Assembly (NCBI GenBank): GCA_037903355.1
Contig: JBAJFE010000011.1
Location: 2,737,001 to 2,801,000, forward strand
DNA length: 64,000 nucleotides
DNA from: Trichuris trichiura
Taxonomy: Eukaryota; Nematoda; Enoplea; Trichinellida; Trichuridae
Direction of reading: 5' to 3'
A model generated the notes under the pieces. It searched no databases and had not been told where the DNA came from. It saw only the letters and a list, made by a program, of their open reading frames with translations. The number at the start of each line of letters is the position of its first letter. Position 1 is the stretch's first letter. Below, in pieces: positions 42,854 through 54,119 of the stretch. A program made the position numbers and the translations under genes.

Positions 42854-45800
42854 ATGACTGAGACACTTGAATTGTGGAAGACTTGCATTGATTCGGAACG
42901 AATAGATGTTCTGCGTTCGTCCCTGGATGCTCTAGGTAAAAGTCCTCATTTTGATTGCTTCTAATCGTGTTATCATTTTTTTGCCTTTTTTATTACTACG
43001 TAAGTAGTCCTCGGTTCAAAGCAGGTTAACCGAAATTGCACTAACGCTGCGCTTTCTGCCCGTAGCGCTTCTAATCGCATGTATCCGCTGGTATTTCATA
43101 GGAAGATTGAGTACCCGTGTGATAGCAGTTTATTCTGATCTCTTTTTGTAGGCCAAGAAACCAATGTCGGCACTTTGCTCAATTCCCTTTGCACGGAAGA
43201 GGGTACCTTGCTGCATCATGCCGCCAAAGTACTGTATTTTCATTTTGATTGACTCTACTGCAGGCAGGATAATTTTAGAAAAACTGTATTGACTCGTTGA
43301 GAACTCTACTGGCGTCGGATTGCGATCCGACGATTGTAAACGAAGACGGCTGTACCGCCTTTGACTTGTCCACTACGGCCGAAGCTAAGCAGGTTTTCAA
43401 TCAGTGTCTGTTGCATGCGGTTTCGAAAAACCGGTGAGTTGAACTTTTCGCACCATTTTTCAATGTAACCAATGCACAGGTTTCTGTTGTCTAGTTGTAC
43501 GTTTTCAGATTCGATCGAATTGCCAAACTTTTGGAATCTGGCTTGCCTGTCGACCTGGTGGACTCTCCAACCACTGGCAATACTGCTCTCCACTGGGCGG
43601 CAATGTACTCAAGTGTTCATATTGTTCGGTAATGGTCACTTTGGTTAAAAGATCGTCCGGTGAAAGTTTGCATAAATTGCGCAGGTTCTTGTGCGAAGCC
43701 GGCTTTGGTGTCAACGCGCAAAACACTGCTGGCGATACTCCTTTGCATGAGGCTATCAAAAGGGGCGATTTGGAAGTAGTGAATGCTCTGACGGAATTTG
43801 GCGCCGATTGGTCCATTCAAAACAATCTCGGTTTCGATTGCAACGAACTAAGCAAAGAGAGGACCATTGATAGCAAGATTTCGGTTCCAGTTATGGGGCA
43901 GATCTTTAATGGCCATGTCAAGACTGACGAAACGGAAAGCGGCAGTTCCCTTACAGTACTTTCGGACGTTATGGTATTCCAATTTGAAAAAAAAGAGTAA
44001 ACTAGTCCGCTGAACTCCTTTTAGGGCAATGATGCTTCGCAAGTCCCAACTATGAATGGTAATGGCCATGTTGTCATCACGCCGCCGGCAAGTCTAACGT
44101 CCGAACAGAGTTTACAAGCAAAAGTAGTCGAACTAAAAGCTGACGAATGGTATCGTATGCTTTGGCCTCAGCCGCAGCAGTTGTCCATACATTCCGATTC
44201 GTCTCAAGCATTTTCCATGGTTGATCCAAAGTTGAAAGTCTATTTCTTCTCGAACAGCACCAGCAGCGCCAAGGATGTAATGAACGTATGGCAAGTGCTG
44301 AGCGGATTGTGGAAAATACTGAAAGTCGAAGTGGAATTCAAACACGACGTGCCAAGTTGGAAATTCGACTTTGCTCATCCGTCCGTCGTTTGCGGCGTAT
44401 TGCCGTACAGATTTGTTCGACGCGAAAGTTACGACATAACGGTTAAAGAGAAGGTGATTGAATTGATCGCTTCGGATCTGGTCGGTTTGGGCTACGGTAT
44501 TCACGCTCTTGTTCAAATGGTTCGTCTTTGTCTTCTCGGAGAAACGGGACCCGTTCAAGCGTCGCTTCCCCTATTGCGTATACGCGATTGGCCCTCTCAA
44601 AGAATACGCGCACTTTTGCTCGACTTCTCCGGATGTCGAGTTTACATGCCGGAAACGATTGGCCAAATTGTTGTACGTATGGCTCATTTGAAGGCCAATC
44701 ATTTGCTCATAAGATTTGAAGTGCGCATTCAAGATAGCTTCGCGCTACCTTTTGAACCGCAGAAGTTATTTGATCTTAACCGAATATGCGAATCTTTGCA
44801 AGTCCAATTGGTGCCGTCAATAGATTTGAACTGTCCCGAAGTTGACGTTGACCGGTGCTGCTCAATCGTCAGTCAATTTTGCTCTGCTTTTGGCGGTAAG
44901 TACTTTGTTCCCATTTGAACTTCCTTATCGAAAGTCAGTATGCAGCATTAGACATTTGCTAAGCATTGGTGGTGAAGTTCAACATTGTTTACCGAAACGA
45001 CGCATTTTTCTCCGTCCTGCCCGCGTCTACATTAGTTCGTAAATAAGTAACGTCCATTTCTATATGGTGTTGTTTACGTAAGCTAATTGGACGAGTGGTA
45101 AAGTAATCAAGGAGACAAGCTTTAGTTATCATTAGGCAGCATTTTGTAAACTGAGTTTACATCGCGTAATCGACATTGTGCCATTATTTACATCGGTAGC
45201 CGAGTTAGCGTCTTTTTCTTAATTTGCGTACTCCAACTCCGATGAGAACACTCTTTTATACATAGCATCACTTTCATTCTGATTTCTTGTTGAAAAATTT
45301 CGAGCTGTGCCGAAAGTATAGTGTTCTTGTCCAGCGGCTGTGGTAGCAACTTAAAATGCCCTTACGTGAGCGCATACAAGTAAATTTGCCTTTGAAACTT
45401 TAAATGGAAAACTCTTTTCTTATCTTTTCTGTGAAATTGCTTTTATCATCGCCCCAATAAGGCAAGCAAAGTTTCAAGCGACTTTCTGTAGATTAGAGCT
45501 ACTTGTCGGTGTGTTTTTGCAAATTTTTTCTTTCCCCGTCATACGGCAGTAAGATAGGCGTCTAACCACGCGCCGCCTAATTGGGTAGGCGTTTTATAAA
45601 TTTAGCTGACCAGGCGAGCGTCTGAAAGCAAACTTACATTTTTTTTTGCAACTTTGAAGCGTGCTTTTACGCGAAAGTTTATAAATTAAAAAATAAATGG
45701 TCATTTCTGGAACCCTTCCTATGACATACAGTACGATAACTGAATGCAGGTACAATAACAGAATAATTTTAATTCTTGTTGCTCACAGCCCTCCGTTGGG

Positions 45801-47729
45801 CACGGGAAAATGTACGCTGCATACGCTTAAGACGAAAATGAATTCGTGTTTTTCTAATAAGAGACTATGTCTAGCGGGAATCAACTTCTAGTTGACCGAT
45901 TGCCCTATCTGAAAGTGGCGGGAAAAAAGCAACGCTTTGCTGGTCCTGTTAGTTCAGCTTGGCATCATTTTTCGCCTAAGCTTAGGTAATGTACGCTCGT
46001 TGGGACTGACCGACAGGAATTTGAATGTTTCCGTTGCTTCTCCTGCATTCCAGCTATCGTACTGTACATTGTGGGACGCGTTTTAACAAGGTTTAAATAG
46101 ATGTTATCTTAGGTTTCCTCAAGCTGGAATTTTTTCTATTGGGCGTCCCATCATCATCGTACCGTAGCCTGGTGACCTCAGCGAAAAAAATGCAGCTTAC
46201 AGTCAGCTAACTCTCCCGTTCTGGTCTTACTTAGAAGCCCAGCCTAGCCTTCCGCTTATGCTAGGGCAGAGCATGCTGGCTAGTAGGGAACCTGCGAGCC
46301 GTTAAAAGAGTAATACCTGCGCGGAGTTGGGCACTTTTCCAGATGTAACCGTTATTAGCCGATTTGCGATTTTTAAAGGACGAACTGTCGGTTGAAGTGT
46401 ACTGTTTTTTAGCGCGTAAAAGTTTTTTTTGAACGCTTACCGATTAGGTGTAAAAAATCACTAAATTAGCAGCTTTTTAGAAGTGAATTGCATTCACATT
46501 GGACCAACGCTTGGTCAGTGTTTGTTACGAAATTTGAGCACGTTTTCTTGGTTGCTGGCTCGATATTCTTGCGTCTTTTGGTCGGTTGCTGGTGATGGTG
46601 GCATTTTGGGCATGGAATTGTCGGCGGTTCAAGTTTTGCCTCCTAATTGCGTGCTAATTTTGGAATTGGAGGAATTGGGCAAAATTGAGGCTCAGTCCAC
46701 GTTGGCCAACGTTGATCAACCGGTCTGCCTAAGTTTACGATCCGCTCGGCCGGGATATTTTTGCGAAACGGCTGAAATTTTGGCGTCCAATTGCGCTCTT
46801 TTGAAGAAGCTGTCAAAGCTTGCCAACTGCCTTGGTACGGTGATATGCGATTATTCAACGGGATGCGAAATTGTGCCGCACTCGTTGTCCTTTCTACCCG
46901 CCGTGACGGCTCTTGGAATGGCTTGGAATTGTCAAGTCGATTTGGATCAGTTCTTTTCCTTACTTCCATTCATTGCCGCCGACCATTTGACCAACAGTCG
47001 ACAAATGAGCATTCTGTTCGAAACGATTCTAAATATGGCGGCCATCGAGCGCGGTCTATCGCTAACCATGGGCGATCGCGGCTCCGTCGTTTCCGTCTTT
47101 GTTCAAATTCTGCTCAATCCAGACTGCCTGGAATTAGGCAACTTTTCGCCCGTTGTTTTTAAGGTAAACCCTATTTCGTATTCGACGCTTTCCCGCCATT
47201 TTACTTACTTTCAGAAAGCTCGCATCGAGCTTCAGCGATGCCATGATCGTCTTGAAGTGGCAAAGAAGGCTATGCCTTACAACTACGAGTTGGCATTGTG
47301 CGTTGCCGAAGTACAACTAGTCATTGACATGATGATTCTAGGAGCCAGGTGACCACTACCACCTTTTTGCTTTGTCATTTGACCGTTCGTTATTTTATTG
47401 TAGGCTTGGACAGGCGCTTTGCATAGTGGGCACCAATCCGCGAAACGACTGCGGCGTCAATGTTGCCAATTTCGGCGTCAACAATTTGTCGTCAACAACT
47501 CGCACCGATCTGGCGAACAGGTAATGCAAGTTAATTCGCTTTCGGGAAAAAGTTGGAATCTAAAATTGGGCCCATTTTTAGGCTGCTTGAAATTCGGGCT
47601 CGCTTCCAGCACGCTTGGTTGTCTCGCAATTTGCCGGTTACGTTGTCCGACGCTTTAAAGATGTTCGATAATCTTTTCCGCAACTTACTGCCACCGTCGT
47701 TGCAGGCTTTTGGGGAAAATTTGCTCTAG
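42854..47729 (+). CDS. Ankyrin-repeat protein fused to a degenerate GH20 hexosaminidase-like domain
   Basis: Ten phase-consistent exons: 42854-42935, 43152-43228, 43279-43433, 43509-43628, 43685-43955, 44025-44895, 46481-47163, 47215-47348, 47404-47520, 47582-47729. Total 885 aa. Residues about 30-230 hold ankyrin-type repeats (GTLLHHAAK, NTALHWAAMYSSVHIVRFL, DTPLHEAIKRGDLEVVNAL). From about 330 on, the sequence resembles the hexosaminidase D-type GH20 fold: LPLLRIRDWPSQRIRALLLD, CESLQVQLVPSIDL, then CIHIG (about 529-533), VFWSVAGDG, VLPPNCVLILELEE and GTVICDYSTG. After HIG the catalytic Asp-Glu of active enzymes is missing (HIGPTLGQ), so activity is doubtful. The 1.6-kb intron before exon 7 joins in frame. 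No signal peptide is seen, so the protein is probably intracellular. The GH20 call is by pattern, with low overall identity expected. Confidence 0.72.
44896..46480 (+). other. Long intron of the ankyrin-GH20 gene
   Basis: A 1585-base GT-AG intron (GTAAGT donor, TTTTTAG acceptor). The join restores frame across the HIG motif region. Only short ORFs lie inside, and no nested gene or repeat was recognised. Confidence 0.65.
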
Positions 47730-47925
47730 CCCAATTTTGACCACACCGTTACTGATTCGCCTACCTTTGGCGTACCATGTTGTTGTCTTTTTTAAAACCG
47801 GGTAAAAAATGTTGGGCAAATGACAATCGAAAAAGTTCTTCTCCTTCTCGTTATTCTTCGTTGAATACCGCTTTGTAATTTGCGAATCACCAACGTACAA
47901 TAAGGTGCAATTTACAGACCGATCG

Positions 47926-48929
47926 ATGGACGAATATCGTCAAACATTTGAAAAGCGTTGTCGCGGAAGTCGCAGGTAGGCCAACTGTCTCGTTGTTCAA
48001 TTGAATACTGCCATTTTGGATATGTCAATTTTTTCGTCAGATATAGCGCCGACAATATCCCCTTTTTGGAAAAGTACGTTAAGGTGCAGTGCGAAACGGG
48101 CGGTTACGATCTGGATGCCAATCTCACCTTGCTTAAATTGTACCAACTAAATCCGGGCTGCTTTAGCGACAGTATCGTCACCAGAATTCTATTGCTTTGC
48201 CTAAAGGCATTGCCTAAGACTGATATGCTCTTGGCTAAGTGTCTTATCGACAATGACCGCGTCGAGGTGAGTGCTCGGCTAAGTTAACAAAGGCAAAGTT
48301 TCATAAATAGACTTTGCGAAACTTTGCAGACAGAAAATCCCAATACGATCAAAATGGTTTACGACCTTAGCGAACTGTTGGAAACGTGCAGCCTGAAGAA
48401 AGTTTGGGTAAATACATCTTCCATTCCGCAAGGAAGCGCAATATGCAGATTTTTTAACAATTTATTTTCAGGAAAATATGGAGACGCTACTTGCCTCAGT
48501 CGACATTGTTGCCGGTTTTCGAGAGGCAATTCGAGCCTGTACGTTTCGCTACGTGAACAACGTTGTTATTTGCGCGTTAACTTTTTCTAGTTGCCGCTCG
48601 CATTATTGATATAACGTATCAAAACATAGAGGTGACTCTGTTGAAAGATCTGCTCGGAAACCCTGACAGTAAGCATGCCTGAAGAGCGTCATTCAACTTT
48701 TCGCTTAGCTTACCGATTCAGACGAAGGTTTCGATGATCTGGTAAAGAAACACGGATGGAAACTGAATGGAGACGTAGCCTTTATCACAAATCACGAAGC
48801 TACCATTAAATGTCGAAGCATCGAAGAGAAAATTGAATTATCCGGTTTGTACATAGCCTATTTGCGAAGATATATGTCGCACTTTCTTTTGCAGACATAC
48901 AGCATATTATTCGGAAAATGTTGGCCTGA
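47926..48929 (+). CDS. eif3k: Eukaryotic translation initiation factor 3 subunit K
   Basis: Seven small exons (47926-47975, 48041-48266, 48330-48407, 48472-48538, 48591-48668, 48722-48844, 48895-48929) give 218 aa, the same length as mammalian eIF3k. Matching blocks: RYSADNIPFLEKYVKVQ, YDLDANLTLLKLYQLNPG, DLSELLETC, FAARIIDITYQNIEVTLLKD and KKHGWKL. It has HEAT-like plus winged-helix (PCI-like) architecture and is a non-core subunit of the eIF3 complex in the cytoplasm. The N-terminal ~16 residues diverge from vertebrates, so the first exon is the least certain part. A poly(A) signal AATAAA lies at about 48970. The gene starts only about 200 bases after the ankyrin-GH20 stop, in the same orientation. 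Confidence 0.95.
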
Positions 48930-49162
48930 ATAGTGAGTGTCAGAAATTGTTATTTTAAATATAAAAAGTGAATAAAAGACGCCCACAATATCGGCGGCAA
49001 ATGTTTTGATACTTTGCCCCTGCGAGCAAAGGGTCAATGGTATTCCCTTGGCATTGCATAGTTATCGCTTTTGTCAAACGTCAGGCCGTAATTGAAGAAT
49101 CCACAGAGGGACGGATGCTTAGACGCTTAGTGACTATTGATTTATTTTTCTGTCCTATTCCT

Positions 49163-49581
49163 TTGCAGTTTAGTGACGCGCGTTGCATCGTGTCCCCCTG
49201 CGGGAGTAAACATTTCTGATGTCATAGTCAAAGGCTGTTGTATAATAACAAACGAGGAAGCAGTCCCGTCGGAATATGCGTTTTGCAATGTGGTAGCAAT
49301 GCAAAACATCCGTAGCTATTTGCATTTTTGCCTGCGTTGCTACTGCTACTGCCACATGCCAAGGTATTAGCAGTGAAAAGATCCCACTTTCCCGGAAAAT
49401 CATTGTGTACTAACTTGGATGGAAAACCTATGGTAATGAAACAGTTCGAGACGAGCTCAAAGATGAATTACGTATGTTAAAAATTGATTGCGAAGTGGAC
49501 AGCAAGCCATTGGTATATTTCATGGAAGGAAAACAAAAACGTTGGAAAGACGAAGTAGTTTATCTTGCGAGCGATAAATGA
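49163..49581 (+). CDS. Unidentified two-exon fragment
   Basis: Two stretches look coding and join in frame: about 49163-49311 (after a TTCCTTTGCAG acceptor; contains GVNISDVIVKGCC and EEAVPSEYAFCN) and 49444-49581 (acceptor AAACAG after a TACTAAC branch-like site; contains RDELKDELRMLKIDCEVDS and ends KRWKDEVVYLASDK then TGA). The upstream exon with a start codon was not found. The charged second exon does not match a family I recognise. It lies between eIF3k and the convergent acylphosphatase. Confidence 0.3.
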
Positions 49582-49626
49582 CCAAACCGAGGGCACATGC
49601 GCTCACAAAATTTTCACGTGCTTAAA

Positions 49627-49764
49627 TGGGCAACATTGAAATTTACAAGATGCTCATCACTTGGGCCAACCGGATAATATCAGGTAATTTGAATAGGCGC
49701 CTCCTTAAGGACGAAAAAGGAAACGACATATTTGCTGCTATTTGTTGCGGTCAAGGTAAGTAAG
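49627..49764 (+). CDS. Orphan ankyrin-like ORF (45 aa)
   Basis: An ATG-initiated frame reading MGNIEIYKMLITWANRI and later DEKGNDIFAAICCGQG, a spacing resembling one ankyrin repeat and the start of another. It may be a remnant or an exon of an unrecognised gene, possibly related to the ankyrin gene upstream. The repeat is too short for a firm call. Confidence 0.2.
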
Positions 49765-49820
49765 CGTGTATTGCTGCTGCCATACTTACGTTACGTTGCT
49801 GTTAAGCAGTTGGCGATTGA

Positions 49821-50223
49821 CTAGTGCTTAATGTGGAAGTTGTCGAACGTCAAAGACGATATTGAACTCTCGTTGGAAAATTCGGCTTTTTCTATTTTCG
49901 AATGCGGACTGCCCGTCTTTTCTAACCAGTTCTTCCTGAAGGAAAAGGCGACTTTGAGCCGATATCAAAAACGACCGACTTTTCAAACATGGCGTGAACG
50001 CTTTCTCGGGATCCTTCAATGTGACCCTGCACTGTTCCGTCGTGCGTATTTCGACACCAACCAACAACGCTCAGCTCGTCGGCTTTCGATTTCGTAAACT
50101 TTCGAAAGAACACGCCTGCGCAACGTTTGTACGTCAATGCGCTTCGTAATGCAAGACGGAGAAGGCGATACCTTGCACGCGTCCGAATACTTCGAAATCA
50201 AGCGACACCAAGTGCCCGGACAT
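49821..50223 (-). CDS. Acylphosphatase
   Basis: A small cytosolic enzyme that hydrolyses acyl-phosphates such as 1,3-bisphosphoglycerate. Three exons: 50223-50172, 50115-49980, 49935-49821, total 100 aa, the usual size. Family motifs: FEVFGRVQGVFFRK with the phosphate-binding arginine (R22), GWCRNTHDGTVQGHIEG with the catalytic asparagine (N40), and WLEKTGSPHSKI near the C-terminus. Both catalytic residues are present. The start ATG precedes SGHLVSLDFEVFG, matching family N-termini. The second intron is only 44 bases with a weak GTCGGT donor, but the join restores the conserved WLE-GSP block. Plus-strand ORFs across the locus are shadows. Confidence 0.93.
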
Positions 50224-51536
50224 CGAGGACGCCTGTCGAGCACCGTGGTACGAAGCGAATAGCATGCGAACGACGAGCAGTTGCGAAAAGCAGGATGAGA
50301 TGAGAATTTTCATATAACTCAACGTCCAACAACAAAACTTATACACACGCTTCCTGCATATCAGTTAGCAGTTACAGTATTATGTAGTTACGTTGGAAAT
50401 CAGTTGGCAACATTTTGCCCGATTGTTTTGACGACTGCGTTACAGTTGCAATTGCAGCCTCGGCAATTACTTTTACATTAACCTTAGGCAAGGAAAGCTA
50501 GTTTCGCGTAGCGCATTTAAAGCAGCGCCCGGCGCAGAACGGCTAACGCTCGGGCTACCTAATGCTGTCGTAAACACCTTACGAAGCGCGAAAACTGAAG
50601 CGCAGTACTACGTATGTTGTTTTGACTGTTGTTAACTCCACTTTCTTGCGCTCCATTTCGCAAACATGGGTACGATGCCGCTATTGTTTTAATTTTTTTT
50701 TACCGCGCGTGTTTTTTTGGCAACAAAGTTCGTCCGCATGCCGACTAGTTATGCTGAAGCTGTTGTGCGCTGCTTTCGCTGACGTTAGCGACTCGAAATG
50801 GCGACTAGCGAGTAATTACAACCTGCATATCATTTAGTCATTACGGTTAATTTCATTCGTTAATTGCGCGCATTGAGTTCGGCCGGTTGTCGTGCATCAT
50901 TGATCTTATGTCAAGTCTTTTTTTCTTTCCGGACCTGGCAGTTTGTCGATTGACTCGTCTGGCTTGCGCAGCCGATCAATGTTTGCCCATGTTTTCGAAT
51001 TTGTGCTTTTGCCAGCTTCGATTGCGTTTTGTTTCCTCGCAACGAAGCGATGTCCGTTTGCTTCCGATTTTGATGGCTTCTCAGACCTCAAAGGCGCTTG
51101 AAAATGTGCCCAATATTTGTGGATGAGTAGATTTTCCCTTTGCAGATTGGTCCGCGCGCGGACAACCTGAAGGCGTATGAGCATCAATTTCCTCCGGCTA
51201 ACCCGGTGACGTGTCGTCCTGACGATCAATGCTTCGCCCGCTTGGAGTGGTTGTGACTTTTTTCTAGTTGGCCAACGTCCAAGATTCCGTAAGTATTTGA
51301 CATTGTAGACCTGTGCTCTATTAATGGCTACGCCGAAGAAACTGTAAGTCGGCGCGACGGTTTAAAAATTAGACGCCATCAAATTTGGATGACGTTTAAA
51401 AGCGTCGCGACTTCTTCTTGTCGTTGTCTTAAGCGCAGCTGCTGCGGGGGTGCTCAACGCTTACATTTCAAATGTTTCAATTTGTCGTAAGTACGTTGAC
51501 TGGGCGACGACGACCTCCTTTTGCTTGCAGCAAAAA
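50224..51536. other. Divergent intergenic region, acylphosphatase and thioesterase
   Basis: About 1.3 kb likely containing both promoters and the 5' UTR exon(s) of the thioesterase gene: a TTGCTTGCAG acceptor lies six bases before its ATG. Several splice-site-like fragments around 51071-51350 could be joined in part, but no consistent reading frame results. No domain was recognised. Confidence 0.4.
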
Positions 51537-52448
51537 ATGGGCGATACGCTTCGGCAGCAGTTTATCAAGACGTTTCTTGATCTTGAACAGGTGGACGCGA
51601 ATCTGTTTCGCGGCAGACAGTTGATAGCCGCCGTGCCGGATAATCCTCGTGTATATGGTGGTCAAGTAATCGGCCAGGCAATGGTTGCCGCCATGAAAAC
51701 AGTCAGCAACGACTTCTTACCCCACAGTTTGCATTGCTACTTCATAGCGGGCGCCGATCGAAGTGTACCCATTGTATACAGCGTCGATCGCGTCCGAGAC
51801 GGCCGGTCATTTTCGAATAGGTTTATCAAAGCCATTCAAAATGGAGTGCACATATGTACTTGCGACATGTCGTTCCAACGCGGAGCTACAGATTCCATTG
51901 TTCACCAGTGTGAAATGCCTCACGTTCCCGAACCGCAAACTTTGCGTGACATTGAAGAGTTGCGTTCTTCCAGTGACAACTGCAATCCCTTATATCGTAA
52001 TTGCCAAGATAGCACTTGTTTGATGACTTACTTGCCGATGTCCTTCGATGTACGCCCGGTTAATCCGAAGAAATTTTATCTGCAAGAACCCTCCGACCCT
52101 ACGTATATGTGTTGGGTGAAATTTAAGGAAAAGATCGGCGATGATCGTCGGCTGAACTTATGCGCGGCAGCTTTCGTATCCGACTGTTTCATGGTGCCTA
52201 CAGCTCTTATGCCTCATGTAGGTGGTAAATTCAAGTTGGGAATGGTTGTCAGCCTCGATCATTCCATATGGTTCCATCGACCGGATCTTCTTGTTGATGA
52301 TTGGATGCTTTACGAGACGGAGAGCTCGATCGCTGCCAATAGTCGAGCACTTGTTCATGGCCGCATGTGGTCTCGCGATGCATACTTGATCTTTTCCACA
52401 ACACAGGAAGTTTTGATTCGTGGACAAAGATCTCAGAAAGATATGTAG
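51537..52448 (+). CDS. Acyl-CoA thioesterase, ACOT8/TesB type
   Basis: A 303-aa double-hotdog thioesterase that hydrolyses acyl-CoA to free fatty acid and CoA. Motifs: DANLFRGRQLI, VYGGQVIGQAMVAA, SLHCYFIAGADRSVP, DGRSFSNRFIKAIQNG, the second-hotdog VSDCFMVPTAL containing the catalytic aspartate, and VSLDHSIWFHRP..DDWMLYE. The coding region is a single exon. The start used is the ATG of MGDTLRQQ, just after an acceptor-like site; the frame is open upstream without an ATG. Mammalian ACOT8 is peroxisomal with a C-terminal SKL, but this protein ends QKDM with no PTS1, so it may be cytosolic or imported another way. Confidence 0.93.
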   Translation: MGDTLRQQFIKTFLDLEQVDANLFRGRQLIAAVPDNPRVYGGQVIGQAMVAAMKTVSNDFLPHSLHCYFIAGADRSVPIVYSVDRVRDGRSFSNRFIKAIQNGVHICTCDMSFQRGATDSIVHQCEMPHVPEPQTLRDIEELRSSSDNCNPLYRNCQDSTCLMTYLPMSFDVRPVNPKKFYLQEPSDPTYMCWVKFKEKIGDDRRLNLCAAAFVSDCFMVPTALMPHVGGKFKLGMVVSLDHSIWFHRPDLLVDDWMLYETESSIAANSRALVHGRMWSRDAYLIFSTTQEVLIRGQRSQKDM

Positions 52449-53174
52449 CCATCCACTGAAGTAGCAATGGTCAACAACAGGTGGCAATCGCCGTTATCCG
52501 CTTGAGCAGTCTCCGATAAATACCGATACTTATCCGCCCTTATGGCCGAATTTTTAACCTGCAATGTCGTTGTGCGAAGATAGTATTGATTGTTGATGTC
52601 GATTCATCCCCGTGAACATGCTCTGATCAGCGTCTAGTCAATAGTTGAATGAAAATTTCTTCCGCACCAACTTGTGGTCCTTATTTGGAGCGCGTTGTAA
52701 AGCCGTTGCCGAAGCAGAGTGTGACTGACTGGCAGTGCCGTCATTTTGCTTATTTGGCGAATCAAAATGTCAACGTCGCGTTTTAGCGTCTTATTTGAAC
52801 TACCGAAAAGGGAAGGCGCATTGAAGCGCAGCCATTCAACGGAAAAGCAAACAGTGTTTCAAAAAGTTGCGTAAAGGCGGTATTACGCACGCAAACTTGT
52901 CAACAACAACTTCGCAAAACGTTTTCGATCCTTCGCTTCGAACACGGCGGTTGGTAGCGTAGAAAAACTATTGTTTTTTTTCGTATATGGTCAACTAACT
53001 TTCCTTTAGCCTAAGAAGAGCGTACGTTGCTTTTACACGCGTGTTAGCGCATCTCCTTAAAGCGAGTTTAAAGTTCGGTAGTGCATATTTTAAATTCTTT
53101 TCGAAGTTGCAATCGCGTACCGTTTAGGGCTCCCTTTTTTTGCCGCGTAAATGCTAAACTAGATACATGTATCT
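52449..53174. other. Intergenic, thioesterase to palmitoyltransferase
   Basis: About 730 bases without a supported gene. It probably contains the thioesterase 3' UTR and the promoter of the DHHC gene. Confidence 0.5.
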
Positions 53175-54119
53175 ATGGCTGTTGAATCTTTGAAAAGGAA
53201 GCGCGTTTGGCAGGTTCATCAAGGTCAAAACAAGTTTTTTTGCGATGGACGACTGGTGACTTCAAACAGCCTTTCTACGCTTCCGGTCACAATAATGCTA
53301 ATTCTCGTTACGATGACATTTTTCTACATATTCGACGTACCGTATTTTTGCAAAAAGTTCAGTTGCGCCATTGCCGCCGTTGCTTGCTGTCTTACGGCCG
53401 TTTGCGCAATATCTTTATACTTGTCAGCCTTTGCCGATCCAGGCATTCTACCGCGAGCCAATAGCGCGCAATGTGAAGAATTGAATCGTTTTCTGTCGGC
53501 ATCCGGCATTTACGTGCCGAAAAAGGGTGTACTGGTGGCTCCACCTTTTACGGCAATTGAGGATGGTCAAATGGTGCTTATAAAGTTTTGTTCGACCTGC
53601 AAAATATACAGACCCGCGAAGTGCAGTCATTGCAGCGTATGCGACAATTGCGTCGAACGTTTTGATCATCATTGTCCCTGGTTGGGCAACTGTATTGGTC
53701 GAAGAAATTACGCATCATTTTTTCTTTTCATCTCCTGTCTGTCCATGCTTATTGTTTTTGTGCTGACGTGCGAGGTGGTACGAATCATCGACGAGTGCGA
53801 CAGCTATGGAAAATTTGTTGCTCAAAACCCGTTCAGCACAATTGTTCTTTTTGTCACTTTGGTTACGTCATTACCTGTTGTCAGCTTGACGGCATATCAC
53901 GCCTATTTGGTTTGCGTCAGCGCATCGACATGCACCGATTTAAAACAGCTAATCGATCCAAATCCATTGCACGCACCCGTCTATCTTAGGCTTGACTTAA
54001 CGTGGAAGAGATGTTGGAAAAATTGTGTGCTCGTTTTCTGCGAATCGTTACCGCCCGGAATCGATTTTCGAGCCTACGTACAGGAGGAGAAAAATACTAA
54101 CATTGAGCTTGCACGCTGA
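53175..54119 (+). CDS. DHHC palmitoyltransferase, ZDHHC9/14/18 class
   Basis: A 314-aa integral membrane S-acyltransferase that attaches palmitate to protein cysteines at Golgi or plasma membrane. An N-terminal WQVHQGQNKFFCDGR segment typical of the ZDHHC9/14/18 group leads into two TM helices (about 38-56 and 64-86), the DPG motif (88-90), and the cysteine-rich domain CSTCKIYRPAKCSHCSVCDN with catalytic DHHC at 164-167 (RFDHHCPWLGNC). Two further TM helices follow (about 183-203 and 222-245). The TTxE motif after TM4 is only partly kept (STCTD). The gene is intronless. The ATG used starts MAVESLKRKR; an upstream ATG is in another frame. A poly(A) signal AATAAA lies at 54286-54291. Confidence 0.95.
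   Translation: MAVESLKRKRVWQVHQGQNKFFCDGRLVTSNSLSTLPVTIMLILVTMTFFYIFDVPYFCKKFSCAIAAVACCLTAVCAISLYLSAFADPGILPRANSAQCEELNRFLSASGIYVPKKGVLVAPPFTAIEDGQMVLIKFCSTCKIYRPAKCSHCSVCDNCVERFDHHCPWLGNCIGRRNYASFFLFISCLSMLIVFVLTCEVVRIIDECDSYGKFVAQNPFSTIVLFVTLVTSLPVVSLTAYHAYLVCVSASTCTDLKQLIDPNPLHAPVYLRLDLTWKRCWKNCVLVFCESLPPGIDFRAYVQEEKNTNIELAR

Noticed and set aside
49831..50097. 88-aa plus-strand ORF
   Set aside because: Lies antisense over the acylphosphatase exons, which have clear family motifs.
51071..51350. Multi-exon mini-gene upstream of the thioesterase
   Set aside because: Several splice-like sites are present, but no combination kept an open frame from the ATG at 51071.
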